From Anaerozeibacter quisquiliarum (lineage in GTDB: Bacteria > Bacillota > Clostridia > Christensenellales > Aristaeellaceae): a stretch of 64,000 bases of DNA. Positions 1 through 9,040 of the stretch are shown here, piece by piece; the stretch's first letter is position 1; the number at the start of each line of letters is the position of its first letter. Where the stretch lies: the NCBI GenBank assembly GCA_051162045.1, contig JBISDI010000018.1. The stretch is one strand, 5' to 3'. The translations under genes and the position numbers were made by a program. The notes under the pieces are model-generated. The model was not told the DNA's origin. It searched no databases and saw only the letters and a program-made list of their open reading frames with translations.

Positions 1-42
1 TCCCACACGCCGAAGATCGGCATGCCGATCGGGAACCGGAGA

Positions 43-1212
43 TCAGTCGATGTACAGAATCGTGCTGCTCTTGATCGTGTTGATGCCGCCCTCCTGACTG
101 AATAGGGGATTGCCGGCATCCATCCCGCCAAAGTACTCATACCCTCGCTTGATCGCGATATAGTTGCCCAGCATAAAGATCGGGATAAAATTCATCAGCG
201 GGTTGATGTGGTCATGCGCCGCCGCCGGCAGCGTGCATACCGAAGGGCCTTCGATGAATTCGCTTCGATCCACGTCGGTTACCACCAGGACATTTCGATC
301 CGACTTTTGCATCGAGCCGATCGTCTCCACCGTCCTTCCGAAGGACGCGCAGTTGCCGGACGCGACGGCCAGCGTGCCCAGCTTATCCCGGTTGGTTTGG
401 AAGTAATCGATATGGCACCAATCCTCGGAATCGTTCAGACAGTTGAGCGAGCCGCAGAGCTCAAAGAATTTGGCCGCGCCGAAGTACGCCGTCGCGAAAT
501 CGCTCCCACCGCCCACGAAGTCATAGCCCAGATAATCCTTCCAGCGATCCGCCAACGCGAACATCTGGTCATCCACGCGGGTAAGCACCTCTTCCGTGCA
601 CACGGCATTCACATAGCGCCGGATCTCCCTCCGCTGTGCGTCCGCCTCGTCCAGCGTGATCGCGCCAAACAGCAGTCCGGCATGCAGACCCAGCATGATC
701 GTGGTGAAGACGGCCGTAAAGTAGGACTTGGTCTGGTCGGCAACCGAATGGATCTGGGGTCGGTCAACCTCTATCCTCAGAATATGATTCGCTTCCCGCG
801 CCATGCGGGATTCGGGATTGCCGGTGATCGCGAGGGTAACGCAGCCCTTGGTCGTCGCGCGCCGCATCGCCTCGGTAACGCGCGCGCCGCTGCCGGAGAC
901 GCTGATTACCATGACCAGGGTCTCCTCGGGCTTCTCCGTGGGGAACACATAATGGCGGCTCACGTCGATGCATCTGAGCGCGTGATAGTCCGTATTCTTA
1001 AACATGCGGCTGCCAAATTCCTTCGTGGCCAGCGACGCCGCGTAAGAATCGCCGTTGCCGGTCACGATGACCCGCTTGATCTTGCGCAGCTTCTCATCCG
1101 GGATCGCCCTCGTGATCGCCTCGTCGGTCAATCGCGCAAGCAGTCCCTCTACAAACGCGGGATATCCGATGAGACCGCGCTTAACCTGATTATCCCTGCC
1201 GGTAACCTTCAT
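43..1212 (-). CDS. SIS-domain protein (sugar-phosphate isomerase/deaminase-like), paralog 1
   Basis: A 389-residue protein with two SIS (sugar isomerase) folds, like the C-terminal half of GlmS or AgaS/FrlB proteins that isomerise or deaminate phosphosugars. The first sugar-phosphate loop, GNGDSYAAS, lies near residues 52-60 and the partner loop SVSGSG near 104-110. The second SIS half contains DSEDWCH near 261-267, the region where GlmS-type enzymes place catalytic Glu and His. The start was chosen at the second ATG (MKVTGRD) because the AAGGAG ribosome site is 7 nt from it and only 1 nt from the first ATG. It is the last complete gene of the minus-strand operon and is one of three SIS paralogs in it. 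The substrate is unknown. Isomerase or deglycase activity is inferred from the fold. Confidence 0.8.
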   Translation of the reverse strand: MKVTGRDNQVKRGLIGYPAFVEGLLARLTDEAITRAIPDEKLRKIKRVIVTGNGDSYAASLATKEFGSRMFKNTDYHALRCIDVSRHYVFPTEKPEETLVMVISVSGSGARVTEAMRRATTKGCVTLAITGNPESRMAREANHILRIEVDRPQIHSVADQTKSYFTAVFTTIMLGLHAGLLFGAITLDEADAQRREIRRYVNAVCTEEVLTRVDDQMFALADRWKDYLGYDFVGGGSDFATAYFGAAKFFELCGSLNCLNDSEDWCHIDYFQTNRDKLGTLAVASGNCASFGRTVETIGSMQKSDRNVLVVTDVDRSEFIEGPSVCTLPAAAHDHINPLMNFIPIFMLGNYIAIKRGYEYFGGMDAGNPLFSQEGGINTIKSSTILYID

Positions 1213-1223
1213 TGCCATACTCC

Positions 1224-2504
1224 TTATGCCGCCTCCGCCTCCGGATGCGGATGCTGCTGTCTGTATTTACGGCCCATGTCCATCGCGATCGAGCCGATGA
1301 CGAACGCGGCCACGAAGAGCGCGATGGCCATGATAAACGCGCCCTTGAAGGAACCCAGCTTGTCATAGAACAAGCCGATCGAGGAATACAGCCCGCCGCC
1401 GATCAGGCTGTTCGCCATCATCATCAAGGCCCAAATGTCCGAATAGTGGCGGCCCCCCACGATGCCGCGGGCCAGCAGCGGACACTGCACACTGTACATG
1501 CTCATGCCCAGCCCCACGATGAACGACGAAAGATACGCATAGTTCGGATTCTGATCGCTCAGGAACATCAGCAAGAAGCCGGCGGTGGTGGTGACCGCGC
1601 CCCACAAAAGCCCCGCCTTGACACCGAATCTGTCGTTGATCCAACCGAGGATCAGACTGCACAGAATGCCGCCGAAGCTCATAAACATCCCGACGCGCGC
1701 GCCGAAGTTGATGCTCTGGCCCAGTTCCATGGTGACGAAGGGCGCGACGTAGCCGGATACGCCGCTGCCATAGCTGTAGAAAATGCAGGCGATCCAAGCG
1801 ATGTACACCATGGGCAGGCGGAACGCCTGCCGACGGGTCAGGCCCCACTCGGAGGCCGCAACCGCGGCATTCTGATTGGACGGGATCTCCTCGTCCGCGC
1901 CATACGGTTCGCAGCCCACCTCGGCGGGGCTTTTGATTATCAGGAAGACGGCCGGGATCGTGATGACCGCCGCCATGCCGGCCAGGATCAAGTAGGCGGT
2001 TCGCCAGCCAAAGTGGGTAATCAGTTGAGCGGACAGCAGACCGTAACCGATGGCCGCCGCGCTGCCGATGGCGATGATGATGCCCAGCACCGTGCCGGTC
2101 TTCTTTTTGAACCACATATTCACCACGATGGGAATCGCGACGAAGCCCGTGAAAGCCCCCGCGCCGCCGGTGAGCGCGCCGGAGAGATAGAACATGTACA
2201 CGTTGCGATAGGTCGACATCAGTCCTAGGCCGATCACCTCCAACACGGAAGCGATGCCCATGACGATGCCGATGCGCTTGGTGGTAAGGAGGCGGGAGGC
2301 CGTCGTATAGAGCAGCGCCATGGAAATGGCGTTGATGCTGATCGTCATGGTAAACTCGCTGACCTGGCATCCGAGTTCCTTGACCACCGGCGTGACGAAG
2401 TTGCCCGTCATGGAGTACACCGCGCCGCCTGCACCGAGCTTCATGAGAATGCACGCGACGACGATCATCCACGCGTAGTGCATCTTTTGACCTTTGTACT
2501 TCAT
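1224..2504 (-). CDS. MFS transporter, OxlT-like family
   Basis: A 426-residue integral membrane protein with about 12 hydrophobic segments in two six-helix halves. The halves are separated by a polar central loop near residues 195-215. The glycine-rich helices and overall pattern fit the oxalate/formate-antiporter-like (OFA) branch of the major facilitator superfamily. The ATG at 2504 is preceded by a GAGGG ribosome site about 9 nt away. It lies between the small membrane protein gene and SIS paralog 1, with only 11 nt to the latter, so it belongs to the same operon. Because that operon already has an ABC importer, this permease may export a product or take up a second substrate. The substrate cannot be read from the sequence. 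Confidence 0.8.
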   Translation of the reverse strand: MKYKGQKMHYAWMIVVACILMKLGAGGAVYSMTGNFVTPVVKELGCQVSEFTMTISINAISMALLYTTASRLLTTKRIGIVMGIASVLEVIGLGLMSTYRNVYMFYLSGALTGGAGAFTGFVAIPIVVNMWFKKKTGTVLGIIIAIGSAAAIGYGLLSAQLITHFGWRTAYLILAGMAAVITIPAVFLIIKSPAEVGCEPYGADEEIPSNQNAAVAASEWGLTRRQAFRLPMVYIAWIACIFYSYGSGVSGYVAPFVTMELGQSINFGARVGMFMSFGGILCSLILGWINDRFGVKAGLLWGAVTTTAGFLLMFLSDQNPNYAYLSSFIVGLGMSMYSVQCPLLARGIVGGRHYSDIWALMMMANSLIGGGLYSSIGLFYDKLGSFKGAFIMAIALFVAAFVIGSIAMDMGRKYRQQHPHPEAEAA

Positions 2505-2526
2505 GGTATCATTCCCTCGATTCGTT

Positions 2527-2943
2527 TCAATCCAAACCCGCCTCTATAAACCTGTCAAACGACGCGCCTATGTACTTGGTGAACGCCGCCTTATATTCCG
2601 GCGTATGCAGTCCCTCCACCGCCATGAACAGGTAATGGAAGAGGACGAATACGATCATCAACCCTACCAGCGAACGCATGGCCCGGCGATCCTTGAAAAA
2701 GGGCAATTTCCCCCGCATCGGCGTATCAGACAGGAAAATCGCCGGGCTCAGCATCCACACAAACAGCACAAACGACGACAGCTTCACGACGGCCGCGTCC
2801 CATGCGCCGGCGGGAATCAGCGGGGGCGTGGTCATCGCGATCACGAGGAACGCGGCGCACGCAAGATAATAGATGAGCGCGACGCCGCTCTTCCATGGGG
2901 TGCCGCTTCGGAACCCCCATATGTTCTTCCTCGTGATTTTCAT
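2527..2943 (-). CDS. Small membrane protein of unknown function
   Basis: A 138-residue protein beginning MKITRKN, with three clear hydrophobic segments near residues 20-37, 50-68 and 90-110. A short cytoplasm-like linker with basic residues lies before the third. The start at 2943 leaves 29 nt to the preceding BtpA-family gene, whereas the longer open frame upstream overlaps that gene and reads as a shadow. I do not recognise the family. Its position between a BtpA/SgcQ gene and an MFS permease suggests a role with that transporter, but nothing in the protein shows this directly. Confidence 0.6.
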   Translation of the reverse strand: MKITRKNIWGFRSGTPWKSGVALIYYLACAAFLVIAMTTPPLIPAGAWDAAVVKLSSFVLFVWMLSPAIFLSDTPMRGKLPFFKDRRAMRSLVGLMIVFVLFHYLFMAVEGLHTPEYKAAFTKYIGASFDRFIEAGLD

Positions 2944-2972
2944 TCGCCCATACCCCCTGCGCGCCGATATGA

Positions 2973-3794
2973 TTACCGCGCGGCCAATTCCTCTTCCAGC
3001 GCCCGGACATTCCGGACATAGTCGGAAACGATGGACCCGATGATGGGGCCGCCCCACTTGCCGCCTTCAAAGGCGGTGCCGACCAGCGCCCCGTCCGCGT
3101 ACCTGAGCCGGTCCTTGCAGTTGTCCGCATCGGTGCCGCCGCCGAGAATCACCGGGATGTTGCCGGCCGCCTTGACATCCTTGACCAGGCGCTCGTTCTG
3201 CTCAAAGTCGCGACTGCACACCTCAACGGCGTTCGCGCCGAGGTGCATCGAGGTGCGGGCCAGCGACTTGACATTTTCCGAGCTGTACTCGCCCACATGG
3301 TGATAGCCGGAGATTTCGGCCAGCATGCCGATGTCCATCGCCTCGATCTTCCTGCGGTATTCGGCGACCTTCAAGGGATTCGCTTCGATCATGCCGAACA
3401 TGGATTCGGTGTTGCCAGCCAGGGCGGTGCACCGGGTAAAGACCGCGCCGGCAGTCTTACAGACGGCCAGGGACGGAGTAATGCAGTTCCACATGATTTG
3501 AGCGCCGACCAGGAAATCATCGCCCACGGCGTCGCGTACGCGGGCGGTGACGGCCGCCAGGCCGGCCACGCGGGCGTAGTCGGTATCGTCGGTGCTCGGG
3601 TAATACACATCGACGGTTTGGATCAGGCCGCCGTCTGCGCCGTTCTTTTTCAGCGTCAGGCAATCCTCGATGGCTTTCTTGGTCATCTTGTCCAGATTTC
3701 CATCCTGATAAAGGGGCGTTCCCAGCATCGGAACCAGATGCACGAGGCCGATGACCAGCTTCTTTCCGTTCAGATTGTCAAAACAAGTCGCCAT
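2973..3794 (-). CDS. BtpA/SgcQ family TIM-barrel protein
   Basis: A 273-residue protein of the BtpA/SgcQ family, predicted TIM barrels. Family members occur in photosystem biogenesis (BtpA) and in the uncharacterised E. coli sgc sugar operon (SgcQ). Features seen include the N-terminal segment KKLVIGLVHLVPMLGTP, a conserved VGAQI strand, and a C-terminal VILGGGTDADN strand followed by DGALVGTAFE. These resemble phosphate-binding ends of a barrel. The start at 3794 (MATCFDNLNGKK) has a strong GGAGGAAGG ribosome site. The gene follows two PfkB-like genes and lies in an operon with SIS proteins, as sgcQ sits among sugar genes with a DeoR regulator. A role as a lyase or isomerase of a sugar or nucleoside phosphate is inference. 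Confidence 0.8.
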   Translation of the reverse strand: MATCFDNLNGKKLVIGLVHLVPMLGTPLYQDGNLDKMTKKAIEDCLTLKKNGADGGLIQTVDVYYPSTDDTDYARVAGLAAVTARVRDAVGDDFLVGAQIMWNCITPSLAVCKTAGAVFTRCTALAGNTESMFGMIEANPLKVAEYRRKIEAMDIGMLAEISGYHHVGEYSSENVKSLARTSMHLGANAVEVCSRDFEQNERLVKDVKAAGNIPVILGGGTDADNCKDRLRYADGALVGTAFEGGKWGGPIIGSIVSDYVRNVRALEEELAAR

Positions 3795-3835
3795 AGTCGT
3801 TCCTTCCTCCATGATGCATGATCGATAAGCTGCGC

Positions 3836-4801
3836 TTATCTTTTGTATTGCGCGTACAGCGCCTCGGCAAGCCGGTAGGATTCCTCCCGGATCGCGGCGA
3901 AATCGGGGACCACGCCGTACTGGCGGATGTTCTGGCCGGACGCCACATTGGCCATAATGCCCACCATCAGGGGATCCTTTCCCTCCGCATAGGCATACAG
4001 CGCGGAGCCGGTGGACGTGTTCCCGCAACCGGTGGGATCCACCACGGGGCCGGGGGCGGGCGGCAAATAGATCGCGTCGTTTGCGGTGACGACATACAGC
4101 CCGCGATCGCCCACGCGGAAGAGGGTCATGTCCACCTCAAGCGCCTGAAGCCCCGCAATGCAAGCCTCGTCCCCTTCGCATTCAAAGAGGTTCTGCGCCT
4201 CCCCGATGTTGATGCTGAAAATGTCCACGGCGTCCCGGCAAATCTCCCGGATATCCTGAAGATAGTGCTTGAAGGCCCAGGGCGCTTCGATCTCCCACAT
4301 CAGCTTGAAACCATCGCGTTGTTTGATGGCGGTCAGCTTCTTCCAGAAGGTCCGGTCGGCGTTTTGCGCGACATATACGCCCTTGACGCCAGCTTTCTTG
4401 GTAAAGGCCTCGATCTGCTCGGGGCTGGTCTTCATGTAGCCGAAGTCCTGCCATGCGTCGTTCTTGAGCCAGCGCTCCTCCTCGCCTACTTCCTCGTCCG
4501 GGGGATACGCGGCATATGCGCCGCTCTTATCTATGAAGCGCATGATGGAATGGTTGCACCGGTCGCAGACGACCTTGTAACCCGCCGTCTCGACGCGGTT
4601 CAACTCGATCCACGGCGCAAACAGGGGCTCGTAGTCCGCGCCGACGTTGCTGCACTGCATGACGCTGTCCGTCCAGATCCGCACGCCGCTGTAGGCAAAG
4701 GTGGCGGGCCCGCCGATGTTCTCGCGCCCGGACTCGGAAGCGTCCAGGAAGATGACCTTGTCCAACATCACATTGCCCGCTATAACATAATCGTAACGCA
4801 T
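3836..4801 (-). CDS. PfkB-family sugar/nucleoside kinase-like protein, paralog 1
   Basis: A 321-residue PfkB (ribokinase) fold protein. The substrate-side signature GGPATFAYSGVRIW is near residues 30-43 and the C-terminal anion-hole signature is near 255-265. PfkB kinases normally have GAGD there with Asp as catalytic base. Here the motif reads DPTGCGNTSTG, placing Asn at about residue 261. The neighbouring paralog has the same change. Asn variants are known in some eukaryotic PfkB-like proteins, so activity may be altered or lost. The gene is 3 nt from its paralog (4805-5734), and the next gene encodes the BtpA-family protein. The likely role is phosphorylation or sensing of the imported sugar or nucleoside. 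Confidence 0.8.
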   Translation of the reverse strand: MRYDYVIAGNVMLDKVIFLDASESGRENIGGPATFAYSGVRIWTDSVMQCSNVGADYEPLFAPWIELNRVETAGYKVVCDRCNHSIMRFIDKSGAYAAYPPDEEVGEEERWLKNDAWQDFGYMKTSPEQIEAFTKKAGVKGVYVAQNADRTFWKKLTAIKQRDGFKLMWEIEAPWAFKHYLQDIREICRDAVDIFSINIGEAQNLFECEGDEACIAGLQALEVDMTLFRVGDRGLYVVTANDAIYLPPAPGPVVDPTGCGNTSTGSALYAYAEGKDPLMVGIMANVASGQNIRQYGVVPDFAAIREESYRLAEALYAQYKR

Positions 4802-4804
4802 CGT

Positions 4805-5734
4805 TCAGCGCTCCTTGTACAATGTCTCCGCCTGCCTCAGGCATTCCTCCCGGATCGAGTCAAACTCGGGAATCACGCCGTACTGCATGATGTTTCGGGC
4901 GGAAGCGATGTTGGCCATGATACCCACCATCCTCGGGTCTTTCCCCTCGGCATAGGCGTATAACGCGCCGCCCGTGGAGCTGTTGCCGCAGCCCAAAGTG
5001 TCCCGAACCGGGCCGGGCACCGGCGGCAGATGGATGGCGTCGTTTGCGGTGACGACATACAGCCCGCGTTCGCCGACCCGGAAGAGCGTCATGTCGACCG
5101 GCAGGGTTTGTAGGCCCTTTATGCAGTCCTCGTCGCGCTCGCAGTCAAAGAGCTTGCGCGTCTCGTCCAGATTGATGCTGAAGATGTCGGCATACCGGCA
5201 GGTATCCGTCACCATATCGAGGTATTGCCTTTCCGCCCAGGTCCCCTCGATTTCCCACATGAGCTTGAAGCCGTCGCGCGCCTTGATCTCGCCCAGCTTC
5301 TTCCAGAAGACGCCGTCGCAGTTCTGGGCGATGTAGACCCCCTTGACCCCGCCGTCCTTCGTAAATTCGCCGATGTCCTCGGGCGTGGTCTTCATAAACC
5401 CCAGATCCTGCCAGGCGTCCAGGTTGTGCCGGTCAAATGTCTTGGGCCTCGGGACGCCATAGGCGTGCATAAAGCCGTACGTGTGATTCGATCGGTCGCA
5501 GACCACCTTAAACCCCTTCGATTCCACGCGGTTGCGCTCCATCCAGGGCTTGAACAGCGGCTCGTAATCCGCGCCGACGCGGCTCACCTGCATCACGCTG
5601 TCCGTCCAGATGCGGATACCGGTATAGGCAAAGGTCGCGGGACCGCCGATGAACTCCTCGCAGCCATAGCCGGCGTTCAGATAGTCCTTGCTGTCCAACA
5701 TCACATTGCCGGCGCATATGTACTCATACTTCAT
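4805..5734 (-). CDS. PfkB-family sugar/nucleoside kinase-like protein, paralog 2
   Basis: A 309-residue paralog of the adjacent PfkB-like protein, sharing the AGNVMLD start, GGPATFAYTG near residues 30-39 and a closely similar C-terminal half. The catalytic-loop motif reads DTLGCGNSSTG, again with Asn (about residue 251) in place of the PfkB catalytic Asp. The start at 5734 (MKYEYICAGN) was chosen by alignment with the paralog. An in-frame ATG at 5758 overlaps the upstream SIS gene stop as ATGA and could serve as a translationally coupled start, adding eight residues. The two kinase genes probably arose by tandem duplication. The pair may form a heterodimer, but this is not shown. Confidence 0.8.
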   Translation of the reverse strand: MKYEYICAGNVMLDSKDYLNAGYGCEEFIGGPATFAYTGIRIWTDSVMQVSRVGADYEPLFKPWMERNRVESKGFKVVCDRSNHTYGFMHAYGVPRPKTFDRHNLDAWQDLGFMKTTPEDIGEFTKDGGVKGVYIAQNCDGVFWKKLGEIKARDGFKLMWEIEGTWAERQYLDMVTDTCRYADIFSINLDETRKLFDCERDEDCIKGLQTLPVDMTLFRVGERGLYVVTANDAIHLPPVPGPVRDTLGCGNSSTGGALYAYAEGKDPRMVGIMANIASARNIMQYGVIPEFDSIREECLRQAETLYKER

Positions 5735-5754
5735 AGCCGATACTACCTCGCCCG

Positions 5755-6885
5755 TCATAGGATCACGATGGGATTGTCCCCGAGCGTCATGCTGGGGAAG
5801 GAGCCGCCGCCCCGGAAGAAGGGCTCGCCGATGGTCGCTGCGCGATAGCTGGCCAGGATCGACGCCGGGATAAAGGCAAGCAGCGGCAGCAGGAAGCCGT
5901 ACCCGGCGGGCGGAACCGGCATCGGGCAATGGGTGACCTTTTCGGTGATGCCGAGCTCGCCCGGCCCCTTGTCGCTGAAGAGGATCACGTCGCGTTTTCC
6001 GCGCCCTGCCTGGCTGTTGACGGTGTCGGCGATCCGATCCACATTCGCCTCATAAGAGGCGATGATCGCCATCTCGCCGATGTCCTCGCCGGGGTACATC
6101 AGGCTGTTTACATGGAAGTAATTCTCGCTGTCGATGACCGAGCACACATCGCCCGACAGCTCGGCAAACTTCGCCGCAATGAACTTGCCGCAGAAGAACA
6201 TGGGGCCGTCCGCCGTGACCTCGAAGACCTTCTTTTGTTTCCAGGCGACGGCCGTTTTAAAGCAGATGTCGTCGATGGCCCCGATCTGTGCAAAGAATGC
6301 ATCCTTGTAGGCGGCGACCTGCTCCTTCAGATCCTGGAGATGCGCCTTCCCGGTTCGGATCTCGGCCATGGCCGCCGCCATGACGTAGAGGGAGATCATG
6401 GAAACATAGTAGGTGCGCAGGCCCGAGACATTGTCCCCGGCGGGGGTATTGGTGTGATAGAGCAGCTTCGCCGTCTTGGCCGCCCGGGACTTGGCGGCAT
6501 CCGTGAGCGCGATCGTAACGCAGCCGTGCCGGTTGCCGCGCTCGAGGATCTCGGCAATGCGGGCCGGGCTTCCGGAGACGCTCAGCGCCACGACGACGGT
6601 GTCCGGTTCGTTGTCCGCAAAATCCACGTAGCGTCCGGCCTCGATGCCGGTGGGCGTTTCGTATTCCACATCGGGCAGATACTTCGCAAACGCCGCTCTC
6701 GCCTCCGCCGCCGCAAGAAAGGAATCCCCGCATCCGGTGGCCACGATGCGCTTCACGCGCTTGACCGTCTCGTTCGGGAGAAGCCCGTGAAAAGAAGCGA
6801 CCGACCGTTCGAACTGCACCATGCTCAGCGCTTCGACATCCAAACATTGCATGCGCAGGGTATTGTTAAAGTCATTCTTTTGCAT
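5755..6885 (-). CDS. SIS-domain protein, paralog 2
   Basis: A 376-residue two-SIS-domain protein similar in layout to its neighbours. The first phosphosugar loop reads TGCGDSFLAA near residues 51-60, with a partner SVSGSPARI loop. The second half holds DSENYFHVN, matching DSEDWCH in paralogs 1 and 3 at Asp-Ser-Glu and His. The start at 6885 (MQKNDF) follows a GGAGGG ribosome site, so the nine upstream in-frame codons are probably untranslated. It begins 14 nt after the stop of paralog 3 and its stop touches the start region of PfkB paralog 2, so all are co-transcribed. Three non-identical SIS proteins in one operon suggest successive steps or a hetero-oligomer. The substrate is unknown. Confidence 0.8.
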   Translation of the reverse strand: MQKNDFNNTLRMQCLDVEALSMVQFERSVASFHGLLPNETVKRVKRIVATGCGDSFLAAAEARAAFAKYLPDVEYETPTGIEAGRYVDFADNEPDTVVVALSVSGSPARIAEILERGNRHGCVTIALTDAAKSRAAKTAKLLYHTNTPAGDNVSGLRTYYVSMISLYVMAAAMAEIRTGKAHLQDLKEQVAAYKDAFFAQIGAIDDICFKTAVAWKQKKVFEVTADGPMFFCGKFIAAKFAELSGDVCSVIDSENYFHVNSLMYPGEDIGEMAIIASYEANVDRIADTVNSQAGRGKRDVILFSDKGPGELGITEKVTHCPMPVPPAGYGFLLPLLAFIPASILASYRAATIGEPFFRGGGSFPSMTLGDNPIVIL

Positions 6886-6899
6886 TCGCTTTCCCTCCG

Positions 6900-8036
6900 T
6901 TACATGTTCCATTTCTGCGTTCTGAAGTCATAACGGCCGACGAAAAACAGCTTGCCGGCGACGGCCGCGACGTAGGCGCTCAGCATGGAGCCCGGGGCGA
7001 AATCGACCATCGGCATCAGCCAGGTCTCCGGCGCGGCGGGGATTGTACAAACGGCGGCTTCCGCGGGGAATTGGGACGCGTCGGCATCCGTCACGACCAA
7101 CGTGGGCCTGCCCACGGCGACGGCGGATCGAATGCTGTAGACCATCCGGTCAAAGTCCGCGGCCCTGGAATTTACCATGAAGATGGTGCCGATGTTTTTC
7201 GGATCCCTCATGAAGTAGTTGATGTGACACCAATCCTCGGAATCGGCATGGGTGCAGTGTACGCCGGCGCATTCGATGAACTTTTCCTCCACAAATTGCG
7301 CGGAGAAGCCCTCGTCCCAGTCGCCCACCACTTCAAACTTTTCATAGTGCTTCCACGTCTTGGAAAGCTCGAACATCTGATCGTCGATGCGGTCGTAGTG
7401 CGCCATGAACGCCTTGGTGTGGGCCACGATGCCGCGCTTGACCTCCTCAAAGCGCGCGTCGGTGATGTGGCCCTGCATCAGGCCAATGTACGCGCCCAGG
7501 GCCGTGATGGCGATCATGCTGGCGAAGTAGGAACGCAGCCCCGGGGAGTTGCATCCGGGCGGCGTCTCCACGTGATACATGTACTTCGCAGCCTTCGCGC
7601 CCTTCGAATCCGGGTTGTTGGAAATCAGCATGGAACCCACATTCAACGCATTGCCCTTGGCGAGGATCTCCACGATCCGATCCGATCCGCCGCTGGCGCT
7701 GACTGCGATGACCAGCGTTTCTTCGTTCGTGCAATTCTTCAGGACCTCCCGCTCGTCATAGAACCGGCAGAAATCCATGGGATCGGGAACCGCCACCTGC
7801 CCAAGGCCGCTGTGCAGCCGGAACGCCGGCAGCATGGCTCCGGCGGCGGAGTAGGAGTCGCCGCAACCGGTGATAATTACGCGTTTGAGGTTTTTATATG
7901 CGCGCTCATCCAACAGCGCCGAGAGCTTCTTGCGGTCAAAGCACTTTTCGGTCTGCACCTCCGCCAGCCCGCGCAGATCCTCGATCTGCAACCCAATGGT
8001 GTTGTAGTAATCCGCCTTGTTCAAAGCATTCACCAC
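6900..8036 (-). CDS. SIS-domain protein, paralog 3
   Basis: A 378-residue two-SIS-domain protein, the first enzyme gene after the transporter genes in the direction of transcription. The loop TGCGDSYSAAG lies near residues 56-66, a partner SASGGSDRI loop near 111-119, and ADSEDWCHINYF in the second half. The last matches paralog 1 almost exactly. The start is one of two consecutive GTG codons (8036 or 8033). AAGGAG ends just upstream, so the second GTG has slightly better spacing. SIS proteins of this layout isomerise or deaminate phosphosugars (GlmS, AgaS) or deglycate Amadori products (FrlB). Which of these applies here is not visible. Confidence 0.78.
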   Translation of the reverse strand: MVNALNKADYYNTIGLQIEDLRGLAEVQTEKCFDRKKLSALLDERAYKNLKRVIITGCGDSYSAAGAMLPAFRLHSGLGQVAVPDPMDFCRFYDEREVLKNCTNEETLVIAVSASGGSDRIVEILAKGNALNVGSMLISNNPDSKGAKAAKYMYHVETPPGCNSPGLRSYFASMIAITALGAYIGLMQGHITDARFEEVKRGIVAHTKAFMAHYDRIDDQMFELSKTWKHYEKFEVVGDWDEGFSAQFVEEKFIECAGVHCTHADSEDWCHINYFMRDPKNIGTIFMVNSRAADFDRMVYSIRSAVAVGRPTLVVTDADASQFPAEAAVCTIPAAPETWLMPMVDFAPGSMLSAYVAAVAGKLFFVGRYDFRTQKWNM

Positions 8037-8066
8037 TCCTTCAAAACATCACGCGGTAATTTGGAA

Positions 8067-9026
8067 TCACCTGTCCCGGTCGCGGCCCTCCAGCTTGGCC
8101 AACTGCTGTGCCTTCTTCTTCAGGCGCCGCCCCTCCGCCCCGGAACGGTATCCGGAAATGATTAGATAGATGACCGTGGAAAGGAGGAACGGGATGCTCA
8201 TGAGCAGGTAGGAATCGTTGATTACAGGCTGCAGGTAATTCGAAATGGCATAGGCCAGGCCAAACACGAAGCTCATGACCAGCGCGCCGAACGGCTGGGA
8301 ATTGCCGATGGTATCGGCGGCCATGCCGATGAAACCGCGGCTGCCGGTTAAACCCTTGGAGAAGAAGTTCTGATAGCCCATGGACAGATACATGCCGCCA
8401 AATGCGCCGACCGCGGCGGCGATCAGGAACGCGATGGTGTATATCTTCTTTGTGTTGATGCCTACGGATTCGGCGGCCTGGGGGTTCTGCCCGATCGCCC
8501 GCATCCTGAGGCCCAGCTTGGTGCGGAACAGCAGGAACCATACGGCGACCGTCATCAAGATAGCCAGGTAGGTAAACACATTGTGGCCGGACAGAATACT
8601 CCCCAGTATGGGAATATCCTTGATGAGCGGTATGTCGATGTTCCCCAGCGCCAGACCGTTGATCGCGCCCGCGGTATTGGCCTTCGTGCCCGTCAACACC
8701 CACATGACGAACACCACGCCGCCGCCCAGGGCCATGTTCATGGAGATGGACATCAGGTAGAGGTCGACCTTCATTACAAAGGCCGCGAAACAGAGGATTA
8801 AGGTGATAAGCATGGACATGAGCATGCCGCAGAGGATGCCGATCCACACATTCTGGAACATCGCGCTGAAAATGACGCCGGACAGCGACGCCACCAGCAT
8901 CATGCTTTCACCGGCCATGTTCAAAAGACCGGCCTGCGCGGAAATGGTGGAGCAGATGGCCACAAAGATGATCGGCGTCGAAATGCGAATCACCGAGTAT
9001 AGGAAGTTGGAAATATACTCTAACAC
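8067..9026 (-). CDS. ABC transporter permease, nucleoside/BMP type (second permease)
   Basis: A 319-residue inner-membrane permease with eight to ten hydrophobic helices and the family motif GLRMRAIGQNPQAAESVGIN near residues 175-194. That motif contacts the ATPase in branched-chain and nucleoside-type importers. It pairs with the permease at 9041-10135, as NupQ pairs with NupP in Bacillus-type guanosine transporters. The GTG start at 9026 has a near-perfect AAGGAGG ribosome site nine nt upstream, while neighbouring ATG codons lack one. It is the last of the four transporter genes in the operon, followed by SIS paralog 3. Confidence 0.88.
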   Translation of the reverse strand: MLEYISNFLYSVIRISTPIIFVAICSTISAQAGLLNMAGESMMLVASLSGVIFSAMFQNVWIGILCGMLMSMLITLILCFAAFVMKVDLYLMSISMNMALGGGVVFVMWVLTGTKANTAGAINGLALGNIDIPLIKDIPILGSILSGHNVFTYLAILMTVAVWFLLFRTKLGLRMRAIGQNPQAAESVGINTKKIYTIAFLIAAAVGAFGGMYLSMGYQNFFSKGLTGSRGFIGMAADTIGNSQPFGALVMSFVFGLAYAISNYLQPVINDSYLLMSIPFLLSTVIYLIISGYRSGAEGRRLKKKAQQLAKLEGRDRDR

Positions 9027-9040
9027 TTGCTCACACCTCC

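Noticed and set aside
15..30. 16-bp perfect palindrome and a possible gene start (ATG at 23 on the minus strand)
   Set aside because: No ribosome site and only seven codons are inside the window, so neither an operator nor a gene can be supported.
1212..8165. Long plus-strand open frames opposite the SIS, PfkB and MFS genes
   Set aside because: Same reason: low-complexity shadow proteins, no ribosome sites and no family resemblance.
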